The notes below the pieces were generated by a model. That model was not told where the DNA came from, searched no databases, and saw nothing but the letters and a program-made list of their open reading frames with translations. DNA of 64,000 bases. It comes from Bacillota bacterium (lineage in GTDB: Bacteria; Bacillota; Dethiobacteria; DTU022). Location of the stretch: the NCBI GenBank assembly GCA_029782095.1, contig JAKOVL010000164.1:33347-97346 (forward strand), written 5' to 3'. Every line of letters begins with the position of its first letter. Positions within the stretch are counted from its first letter, which is position 1. Of this stretch, positions 57,726 to 64,000 are shown piece by piece. Made by a program: the position numbers and the translations under genes.

Positions 57726-57802
57726 TGACAGTACAGACATGGTTGTGTTTTCAGGGGGAACCAACCGGCCCGTCTGTCTTTAGCTCGCCAATTGTACTGT
57801 CA
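57726..57802. promoter_or_regulatory. Widely spaced perfect inverted repeat upstream of the enoate-reductase-type gene
   Basis: TGACAGTACA (57726-57735) and TGTACTGTCA (57793-57802) are exact inverted copies with centres 67 bases apart. The right copy overlaps a minus-strand TTGACA box (57803-57798), a possible -35. Two operator sites bridged by a regulator are plausible. Confidence 0.5.
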
Positions 57803-58753
57803 AAATAGTTATCTTGTAACATCACTTCAATATTTTAACACAATATCCTTTCTTATTAGATCAGTATTTTTAAATCCGGCATACAAAAGCAGACGGTTTC
57901 TAATGAAGGAATATACTGGCCTGCTGATTGTCCTGTACCCGGCGGGTGGTTTTGCCGCCTTAACACCTGTGAAATACGAGAGACAGCCACAGGTTTCGTT
58001 TACTGCTTTTCCTGGGGCAAAGACGATGCCAATCAAGGCAAGCCGGCGGGGACGGGAAGAGCGTTCTTAAAGTCAAACTTCTCCGCACCGAAGGAAGCGG
58101 CGCATGATAACCAAAACGCGAGCATGAAAAAGTTTTCAAGAGGAGCCACGCACCCGGCAGAGCAGGAGGAGGAGGGAGGGGAACGATCAGGAAGGCTTTT
58201 TCATAGCGGCGATTTGTTCTTCCAGCCGACTCAACCACAGCTCAAGAACTTCCTCGGCAAAAGTGGTAGGGGGAATTTTTTCCTGAAAAATATTCTTTTA
58301 TAGCAAATCGACCCTTTTGGCGCTGTTTTCGCTCTCTGGAACGGAGTCATAGAAGTCCTTGTGGACATATAAAAACCCGTTAAATCGTGATGTCAGTCCT
58401 GTTATTTGCCAAAAGTTTTGAAGCGCAAAAGGGGCATAAAGAGGCGAGAGATTTTTCCCTACTGAGAAAGAGGGGCTCCGTGAAACCCAGCAAGTGGAAG
58501 AAAGGGGAATTTTCCCGGCCGGCATCCATTTTTATCAGGCGGCGGCAGGAAAAAGCCTGGAACTAGTTGTAGTACTTTCATAAAATAGTCATATTTTCCG
58601 ACTGTTTCACCAAGACCGCGGAAAGGTTCTTTGCTTCGGCGGAAAGGCTTTCTCCAAGAAAACTATTCCCCAGTGATGGGACGTTGCAGCGGATTATGAC
58701 TGGAAATTGTTAAAGAGGAAGACGAACCAATAATCTGAAAAGGGGTGGTTGCA
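57803..58753. other. Gene-poor stretch between flavoenzyme and amidohydrolase
   Basis: About 950 bases with no intact gene. Several overlapping frames (57792-58070 and both strands near 58000) look spurious. Apart from the possible pseudogene at 58193-58525, I see only AT-rich promoter-like sequence near 57805-57880 and 58555-58600, and the AAAAGGGGTGG ribosome site of the next gene at its right end. Confidence 0.45.
58193..58525 (-). pseudogene. Possible decayed gene with in-frame stop
   Basis: One minus-strand frame reads GFLYVHKDFYDSVPESENSA and ends at a TAA near 58298, then continues without shift as KNIFQEKIPPTTFAEEVLEL, then a well-formed helix to a second stop near 58193. The second part is much more protein-like than chance. 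Its N-terminal part is ambiguous in frame. No family recognised. Confidence 0.25.
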
Positions 58754-60487
58754 ATGTTCGATACAGTGATCCGGAATGGGACCATTGCCGACGGTACCGG
58801 CAAACCCTGCTACAGCGCCGATGTCGGCATTAGGGAAGGGAAGATCGCGGAGATAGGCGATCTTGGCGGTGCTGAGGCTAAAAATGTTATTGACGCCGGC
58901 GGTAGAATTGTTGCTCCCGGCTTCATTGATATCCACTCCCACGCCGATTTTGTCCTCCCGGAAGAGAAACACAACGAGATCCTCAAGCCCTTGGTGATGC
59001 AGGGAATAACCACTTTCATCGGCGGTAACTGCGGCTTCTCCTGCTGCTTTATCCCCCCGGACAGGCGCGAAGCCATACTGGCTCACCTGGAAAACCTTAA
59101 CGGGCAATCCATGGAGAAGGTAGCCTGCTGGGTGACCCCCGCCGAATACATGGAGCATGTGCAGAAGAAGGGGATGCTGCTGAACGCCGGAATCCTGGCC
59201 GGGCACGGTACCCTGCGCATAGCCGCCTCCGGACTGGTGACCAGGGTGCTCACCGAAGAGGAGCAGAAGCGGCTGGAGCGCTGCCTGGATGAATGCATGG
59301 AGATGGGCTGCTTCGGGCTGAGCACCGGCCTGCAGTATTTCCCGGGCTTGCAGAGCGATCTGGAGGAACTTTTAGGCTGCGGGAAGGTGCTGAAAAAGTA
59401 CGGCGGGATACTTACCTCGCACCTGCGCAGCTACTCCCACACCTTGGACAACGCCCTGGACGAGATCTTCCAGGTCGGAGAGCGCACCGGCATAGCCGTG
59501 CACATCTCCCATCTTTACTGGCAGCCCTACACCAAAGGCCTTACGGCCATTACCAAGGCGGCCATCCAGGCGGGTTCCTTTTTATACAACCGGCTGAGAA
59601 TCCCCATCCCCATCGAAAAAGGACTGGAGCCCAAGATAAAGATGATTGAGAAAAAGAGGGAGGAGGGGCTCCAGATTACCTTTGACATGGTCCCCACCTC
59701 CCAGGGGTTCACGGAGCTCTTTGCCTTCCTGCCCCCATACGCCTCCGAGGGGAGCAAGAGCCAGGCCCTGGAGCGCTTGAAGGACAGCGCCTTCCGAAAA
59801 AGAGTGCTCTGGGATATCGAAAACGTGGAGCCCGATTGGCCCCACCGCGACGGCGCCACCTGGTCTTTCAATTACCTCAAGATGACCGGTTGGAACGGCC
59901 TTCGCGTTATGGCCGTGGCCAGCGATCACAACCGCTGGATGGAGGGGAAGACCTTCCCCGAAATCGGCAAGAAAATCGGGAAGCACCCCTTCGATGTCAT
60001 CTGCGATCTTTTGATCGAAGAAAAAGGCCAGGTCATGGTTTTCCATACCCCCACCAAACCCGACGATCCCTTCTCCTTCCGTTCCATGTGGTCCGGCTTC
60101 GTCCATCCCCTGTCCATGCCCTCCACCGACACCATCCTGCGCCCCATGGGAAGGCCGGCTAACGTTTTTTACGACTGCTTCCCGCGCTTCATCGAGATTT
60201 TTGTAAAGCAGAAGAAACTGCTTTCCATCGAAGAGGCGATCCGGAAATGCACCTCTTTGCCGGCGGCGACGATGAAGATAGAGAAGCGCGGCAGCCTGGA
60301 AAAGGGGAATTACGCCGATATCGTGGTCTTCGACCTTGCCCGGCTCGGCACCAAGGCGACCTTTGAAAATCCCGCGGTCTACCCGACGGGAATTGAGCAT
60401 GTCTTCGTCAACGGCGAGCCCGTGGTCTCGGGGGGAGAGTTCATTAAGGAAGCCCTTCCCGGCATGATACTGCGCCCCGCGCGGTGA
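58754..60487 (+). CDS. N-acyl-D-amino-acid deacylase-like amidohydrolase
   Basis: 577 residues from ATG 58754 (AAAAGGGGTGG upstream). FDTVIRNGTIADGTGKPCYSADVGI and GFIDIHSHADF (metal HxH) start the amidohydrolase fold; QGITTFIGGNCGFSCCF carries the conserved NCG region of D-aminoacylases with its metal Cys; HLRSYSHTLDNALDEI and VHISHLYW supply further ligands, and SLEKGNYADIVVFD closes the small beta domain. Length is somewhat above the 480-530 typical of D-aminoacylase. It removes acyl groups from N-acyl-D-amino acids or a related amide. Monocistronic, followed by a terminator. Confidence 0.88.
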   Translation: MFDTVIRNGTIADGTGKPCYSADVGIREGKIAEIGDLGGAEAKNVIDAGGRIVAPGFIDIHSHADFVLPEEKHNEILKPLVMQGITTFIGGNCGFSCCFIPPDRREAILAHLENLNGQSMEKVACWVTPAEYMEHVQKKGMLLNAGILAGHGTLRIAASGLVTRVLTEEEQKRLERCLDECMEMGCFGLSTGLQYFPGLQSDLEELLGCGKVLKKYGGILTSHLRSYSHTLDNALDEIFQVGERTGIAVHISHLYWQPYTKGLTAITKAAIQAGSFLYNRLRIPIPIEKGLEPKIKMIEKKREEGLQITFDMVPTSQGFTELFAFLPPYASEGSKSQALERLKDSAFRKRVLWDIENVEPDWPHRDGATWSFNYLKMTGWNGLRVMAVASDHNRWMEGKTFPEIGKKIGKHPFDVICDLLIEEKGQVMVFHTPTKPDDPFSFRSMWSGFVHPLSMPSTDTILRPMGRPANVFYDCFPRFIEIFVKQKKLLSIEEAIRKCTSLPAATMKIEKRGSLEKGNYADIVVFDLARLGTKATFENPAVYPTGIEHVFVNGEPVVSGGEFIKEALPGMILRPAR

Positions 60488-60536
60488 GGGCAAAGGGCAG
60501 CTGCTCCACGATTTATCCAGTAAAAAATGATTTCAT

Positions 60537-60570
60537 AAACCCCGGAAGAGAACAGACTTCCGGGGTTTTG
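60537..60570 (+). terminator. Terminator of the amidohydrolase gene
   Basis: AAACCCCGGAAG (60537-60548) pairs with CTTCCGGGGTTT (60557-60568) and continues as T residues. Confidence 0.9.
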
Positions 60571-60642
60571 ATTTAGTTTGCCCGGTAGGGGACACGTCCG
60601 TAATCATCCTGTTTTCTTAAGCCATTGAGCAATAAATTTAAA

Positions 60643-60687
60643 AATCACCCTGCGGGTGATTGCATTATTAAAAACGTGGTCTATAGT
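60643..60687 (+). promoter_or_regulatory. Promoter with overlapping inverted repeat, lipoprotein gene
   Basis: TTGCAT (60660-60665), 16 bases, TATAGT (60682-60687). AATCACCC-TGC-GGGTGATT (60643-60661) is a perfect inverted repeat reaching the first base pair of the -35 box, placed like an operator or activator site. Confidence 0.55.
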
Positions 60688-60725
60688 AGGAATAGACAAA
60701 AGATTATAAAAAGAGGAGTGTGGTC

Positions 60726-61451
60726 ATGAAAATATTCAAGTACTTTATGGTCCTGGTTCTCGTGGTGCTGCTTATCGGGGCAGCGGGATGCGGCGGAAAA
60801 ACCGAAGATCCTTCCGGCAATGGAGCGGTGGAGGAAAACGGCACCGGCAGCGAAGATGAGAATGGAAGCGAAGACGAAAGTAATTCCGGCCAAGGTTCCG
60901 GTATCGGCGAGGCTTACTTTGCGTCCATGGGCGGCTGGAAGCACTGTGATTTCAAGCCCGGGCAGTTCATGAAGTATAACGTCACCACCGCCCGCGGCCT
61001 GGAGGGATGGGTGAGTATAAAGGTGGATTCCGGAGAAGGCGATGACCTGGATCTTACCATTGAAGGTTTATGGTTAGGAGATATTTCGGAAACCGCAACT
61101 CTCACCCGCGGCATGCTTCCCGAGGACTTTGTTTACGAAAAGTTGAGCGCTGAAGCTCTTAATATAGCTGGAGCTTTGCTTCAATTAACACACATTCCCT
61201 TCAACAAAGCCAAGTGGGAAGAGGGCTTCCGGTGGGAAGATGGAGATCAAATTCTTGAAGTAGGTGGAGAGGAGACTTATGCCGGTTTGACCGGCCGTGT
61301 TGTGACCTACGAATCTCCGAATTCGTTCACCGGACAGACCCAACACTACAAGTATGTTATAAATCTTGATTTCCCCCTGCCCCTTTATATTGAGAAGCCG
61401 GGGGCCAACGACACCTTCTACTACGAACTGGCCGAAATTAGCGGCTTCTAA
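60726..61451 (+). CDS. Predicted lipoprotein of unknown function
   Basis: 241 residues. Type II signal peptide with lipobox LIGAAGC, lipid-modified C22. Residues about 24-60 are a low-complexity Gly/Ser/Glu/Asp/Asn linker (GTGSEDENGSEDESNSGQGS), followed by a globular domain of about 180 residues rich in beta strands (GQFMKYNVTTARGLEGWVSI, VVTYESPN). The domain resembles other surface lipoproteins of Clostridia only in general style. Monocistronic with own promoter and terminator; anchored on the outer face of the membrane. Confidence 0.85.
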   Translation: MKIFKYFMVLVLVVLLIGAAGCGGKTEDPSGNGAVEENGTGSEDENGSEDESNSGQGSGIGEAYFASMGGWKHCDFKPGQFMKYNVTTARGLEGWVSIKVDSGEGDDLDLTIEGLWLGDISETATLTRGMLPEDFVYEKLSAEALNIAGALLQLTHIPFNKAKWEEGFRWEDGDQILEVGGEETYAGLTGRVVTYESPNSFTGQTQHYKYVINLDFPLPLYIEKPGANDTFYYELAEISGF

Positions 61452-61495
61452 GCTTGTAACGCAAGGCCACAAATTTTGTTGTTTAATACAACAAC

Positions 61496-61536
61496 AAAAA
61501 TCCCGGGTATGCATTTCATATCCGGGATTTTATTTT
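61496..61536 (+). terminator. Terminator of the lipoprotein gene
   Basis: AAATCCCGG (61498-61506) pairs with CCGGGATTT (61522-61530); inner TATG/CATA adds pairing; TTTATTTT follows. Confidence 0.85.
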
Positions 61537-61684
61537 GCTGACCTATAGCTGTCCAATTGCTGGCCGATAAAAAAAGGAAATGGTGACCGGTGAATTATTG
61601 GCAGGAGAAACTTTTCAGTTAGTAAAATTAAAATTAGAGTTAAATATAACCTGTTCTTAAAACAAATTACTTAGGAGTGTTATA

Positions 61685-61963
61685 ATGGATAATCTGCAAT
61701 TTAGTTAAAGACTTGATGAAATCCAAGAAGAGTGTGCAGATTTAATTGCTCGATCATTCGCAAATACAAATAACAGAGAGCTAGCAATTTTATCGTGGAA
61801 ACTAATAACAAGAAGTCTGAGAATGATTAAACTGTCAAGGCATTTTATAGAAACAGAGCCTGGTCTCGTAATCCAAACATTGGAAAAAGAAAATAAATTA
61901 ATAAATGAAGCAAGCAATGGTATCTTACAATGGTACCTTAAGTGTAATGAAAAAAATGAATAA
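61685..61963 (+). pseudogene. Small gene interrupted by an early nonsense codon
   Basis: ATG at 61685 has AGGAG seven bases upstream, but codon 8 is TAA (61706-61708). The same frame then stays open for 84 codons to TAA at 61961-61963 and reads as a good helical protein (RLDEIQEECADLIARSF, later SLRMIKLSRHFIETEPGLVI). No start codon lies soon after the TAA. So it is a recent nonsense pseudogene, a sequencing error, or an unusual readthrough case. GC content is well below that of the main chromosome genes. It lies just left of the tRNA-Trp att site. No family recognised. Confidence 0.6.
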
Positions 61964-62038
61964 ATCTTAATTAACTAGATAAAGAGTTATAAAATCGCCA
62001 AAGTGTTTCCAAATTGATGCTCAATAAAATAGAGAAAA

Positions 62039-62067
62039 ATGGTGACAAGTCACCATTACTATTTTTA
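62039..62067 (+). terminator. Intrinsic terminator
   Basis: AATGGTGA (62039-62046 region) pairs with TCACCATT (62050-62057), loop CAAG, then ACTATTTTT. Confidence 0.75.
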
Positions 62068-62102
62068 CCATGGGCGCAAAGCCCTGTGTTTATTAAGAAA
62101 AA

Positions 62103-62147
62103 TGGCAGGGGAGACAGGACTTGAACCCGCAACCTACGGTTTTGGAG
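62103..62147 (-). mobile_element. 3' half of tRNA-Trp: probable att site at left end of an integrated element
   Basis: On the minus strand the sequence from CTCCAAAACC to CCTGCCA is the 3' part of tRNA-Trp: anticodon CCA in its loop, variable loop, T arm GCGGG-TTCAAGT-CCTGT, acceptor CTCCCCT, discriminator G and CCA. At 62147 homology stops abruptly (GAGTTT instead of the expected GAGACC), so D arm and 5' acceptor strand are missing. Such 3' duplicates arise when an element integrates into the tRNA gene. Because the fragment's 3' end points left, the element should lie to the right and an intact tRNA-Trp gene should mark its far end. Confidence 0.8.
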
Positions 62148-62513
62148 TTTTCCGGCTATAGGCTATTTATGCCTTCTCAATATTATTAAAAAGTATCATG
62201 CTATATAGCGCAGTCTCATAAATGCTTATATTTATTATGGCCGGGAAGGTTTTATTAGATTTAATATTTTATCATCTGTTGTGTGTCGTTAAATGTCGTT
62301 TCATGTATTATCTGGTGTTATGGTCGGCAATTGGTCGGCAATTCGTTTTGGAGATCCAAAAGATAAAGACCGCTACCCTATCAAATTCGATGAACCTGAA
62401 CACTATGATGCACGGTTAAAAGCTGTGCTTTAATTATAGATTTTTATAGACAAATCAAGGCGGCCCGTTAAGGGCTTCTTTTTTTTATGTCAAAAAAGAA
62501 GGGAGGAAGCAGG
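62148..62513. other. Start of the integrated element, non-coding or debris
   Basis: About 365 AT-rich bases. A 46-codon frame at 62293-62433 reads FGDPKDKDRYPIKFDEPEHY near its end and looks like the C-terminal piece of a protein, but has no ribosome site; confidence in it is low. GTCGGCAATTG is directly repeated (about 62331-62352). A weak hairpin with a run of T (62464-62487) precedes the next gene. No integrase gene is seen at this end. Confidence 0.4.
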
Positions 62514-63668
62514 ATGAAACCGGACGAGCTATTGATTCAAGATAATCGAAAAAAAGGCTGGTTTTGGTCTTATAATTACATACTTGACCGGACTGATCTG
62601 GACATATATGCCAAGATGATCTATATGGTTCTGGCGCGGCACGCAGATGGCCATAACACCAAAGCTACAGTTTCATATAAAGAGTTGTCGTCTGGTGCAG
62701 GGTGTTCGATTAGGAAGGCTAAGGAAGCGGTATCGGTCTTGGAAGCAAAAGGTTTGGTCGTGAAGCAAAATAATATTTCCATGTCTGGAACCTACGGTGC
62801 CAACACTTATGTCTTTAAAACGGAGGAGCGGAAGAAAGGCAACTGGTTTTGGTCGGAGAACTCCCTGGTTGACCGTGAGGACTTAAACCTTTACGAGAAG
62901 ATGGTCTACCTGGTGCTGGTGCGCCGGGCCGACGGTAGAAACACAAAGGCGTGCGTATCTTATTCCCAGATAGCCATAACTTTAGGCTGTTCCCGTCGCC
63001 AGGCGATCAATACGATATCTTCCCTGATTAAAAAAGGTTTAATCTCTGAGCCCAAGCCCGGGCCATCGGGCAAGAACATTTATTTTATTAACAATGTCAG
63101 CTGCTCCAGTCGTGATGCGGCGGTTCAAAAAAGTGGTGCACATGATGCACCATATCAAAATCAGTCTTTTGAAGCGGTTGTAGAAAAAAGTGGTGAATCA
63201 GGTGCACAATCGAACATTTGCCTGGTGAATGACACGCACGGGGGTAGTGCATCAGGTTCACCAGGGGTGGTGAATGACACGCACGGGGGTAGTGCACCGG
63301 ATGCACACATACAAGAAAGATCAATAAGCGATCAAGAAGATCAACAACAGGATGATGCGGTTTTTAATCTTCTAGTCAATTATGGTATTTCGCAAAACGT
63401 GGCGAGAAGGTTATCTGCCGAAGTGGATTTGGGGAAGGTAAAAAAGGCAATAGAAATAACCGAGCAGGCTAAGCGGTCCAATGGCATCTGGAAGTCCAGT
63501 CAGGGCTATCTCGTAAGCATATTGGAGAGTGGTCTGCTAAACACCGGTCCAGTTGTTACAAACCGTAAAAAGAATTATGTAGATCGTGTTCCAAACGATC
63601 AGGCGTCCGATCAAGCAAGTAGGCAGTATATTGAGTTTATTCGTAGCACGTGGAGTGCGTGGTATTGA
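62514..63668 (+). CDS. Replication-initiator-like protein with two winged helices
   Basis: 384 residues from ATG 62514, which follows GGGAGGA; an upstream ATG at 62487 has only a T-run before it. Two homologous helix-turn-helix (HTH_36 type) domains stand in tandem: GWFWSYNYILDRTDLDIYAK with SYKELSSGAGCSIRKAKEAV, and NWFWSENSLVDREDLNLYEK with SYSQIAITLGCSRRQAINTI. A low-complexity linker follows, containing the twice-repeated VNDTHGGSA, then a C-terminal helical region (about 285-340, NYGISQNVARRLSAEVDLGKV). This is the layout of phage and ICE replication initiator or DnaD-like proteins. It is the first clear gene of the integrated element. Confidence 0.78.
   Translation: MKPDELLIQDNRKKGWFWSYNYILDRTDLDIYAKMIYMVLARHADGHNTKATVSYKELSSGAGCSIRKAKEAVSVLEAKGLVVKQNNISMSGTYGANTYVFKTEERKKGNWFWSENSLVDREDLNLYEKMVYLVLVRRADGRNTKACVSYSQIAITLGCSRRQAINTISSLIKKGLISEPKPGPSGKNIYFINNVSCSSRDAAVQKSGAHDAPYQNQSFEAVVEKSGESGAQSNICLVNDTHGGSASGSPGVVNDTHGGSAPDAHIQERSISDQEDQQQDDAVFNLLVNYGISQNVARRLSAEVDLGKVKKAIEITEQAKRSNGIWKSSQGYLVSILESGLLNTGPVVTNRKKNYVDRVPNDQASDQASRQYIEFIRSTWSAWY
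63224..63296 (+). repeat. In-frame 45-bp direct repeat inside the initiator gene
   Basis: GGTGAATGACACGCACGGGG and the next eight bases (63224-63251) recur identically at 63269-63296. The period is 45 bases, i.e. 15 codons, so the frame is kept. It encodes the repeated linker VNDTHGGSA, a product of slippage or recent duplication. Confidence 0.9.
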
Positions 63669-64000
63669 TGTCAAGGTTGTAAGTCTTGATTTTACTGGGT
63701 TTGCGGGATTGCATCTAATATATCTACTCGATCTAAAAGGGCAAAATGCGTATACAGGAACATATCGAGGGGGGATTCTGGGGTTAAGTTTGAGCTTAAA
63801 AAATTGGCAGGTTTGAGTTGACAGATTGGATAACGGGCATTTTTGAGGAAACAGGATGAGTGTAAAGATTATGATGGAGAATTACGCACATAGGAATTTG
63901 ACATAAAAGTTGATTACCTATTATAATCGCAGTCAGTATAGGCTAATGAAAACCTGATTAAGAGCCAAATAAAAAATTTAAGAAAGGTAAGGGTATCTGC
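63669..64000. other. Right end of window, no recognisable gene
   Basis: 332 bases, AT-rich, part of the integrated element. A 76-codon plus-strand frame (63586-63816) overlaps the end of the initiator gene in another frame and is not convincing. I see no further promoter or structure that can be supported. Confidence 0.4.

Noticed and set aside
63224..63296. Iteron-type origin repeats in the initiator gene
   Set aside because: Only two copies and the period is a multiple of three inside a linker-coding region, so in-frame duplication explains it better.

Overview
The window looks like chromosome of a strictly anaerobic, Gram-positive, endospore-lineage Firmicute of class Clostridia (Peptococcaceae, Moorella or Syntrophomonas-like; a guess from gene content, not from a marker gene). 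Supporting signs are a Gram-positive SOS box of the CGAAC-N4-GTTC type before dinB-yolD, strong Shine-Dalgarno sequences with many TTG and GTG starts, CCA-encoded tRNAs, glycyl-radical and tungsten aldehyde oxidoreductase enzymes, a HoxEFU-like NADH module and a corrinoid methyltransferase system. No rRNA or oxygen-respiration genes are present.

Layout. 1-3.7 kb: end of a small membrane-protein gene, an Rrf2/IscR-type regulator, nfeD plus slipin, and tRNA-Leu(CAG). 3.7-11 kb: a glycyl radical enzyme with its activase, a flavin-binding protein, FxsA, and the LexA-type dinB-yolD operon. 11-20.8 kb: housekeeping and salvage genes (mtnA, MTA phosphorylase, MTA/SAH deaminase, surE, rtcB), a tRNA-Lys/Tyr/Thr cluster, a ferritin-like protein and a TPR protein. 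21.3-27 kb: an SCP2-like protein, tungsten AOR, a second SCP2-like protein, an iron alcohol dehydrogenase and a MoaD-like protein, followed by an MBL hydrolase. 27-31.5 kb: lytic transglycosylase, TetR regulator and a three-subunit NADH module (HoxE/F/U-like) without hydrogenase genes.

31.5-43 kb is the most unusual part. It holds a free-standing candidate small RNA, a glutamine-rich coiled-coil protein, and then a 2127-residue predicted secreted protein made almost wholly of degenerate alpha-helical repeats. A strong promoter and a leader with a terminator-like hairpin precede that gene. A small membrane protein and a membrane-bound hybrid histidine kinase, itself preceded by a foldable leader, follow it. 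I recognise no family for the giant protein.

43-51 kb encodes a one-carbon (methyl transfer) module: ferredoxin-like protein, GntR/UTRA regulator with a corrinoid protein, and divergently a DUF1638 protein, second corrinoid protein, UroD-type methyltransferase, RACo-like corrinoid activator and methyl-THF methyltransferase. A TTGACA-17-TATACT promoter with a perfect palindrome just downstream sits between the two arms. 51-62 kb: GH38 glycosidase, PAP2 phosphatase, a pair of 98-bp structured repeats with compensatory stem changes, an enoate-reductase-type flavoprotein, a gene-poor kilobase with possible gene debris, an N-acyl-D-amino-acid deacylase-like amidohydrolase and a lipoprotein.

62.1 kb to the end: a 45-bp copy of the 3' half of tRNA-Trp marks the probable left att site of an integrated element whose first clear gene is a replication-initiator-like protein with two winged helices; the element runs off the right edge. 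All functional calls come from reading motifs and context; no database search was possible.
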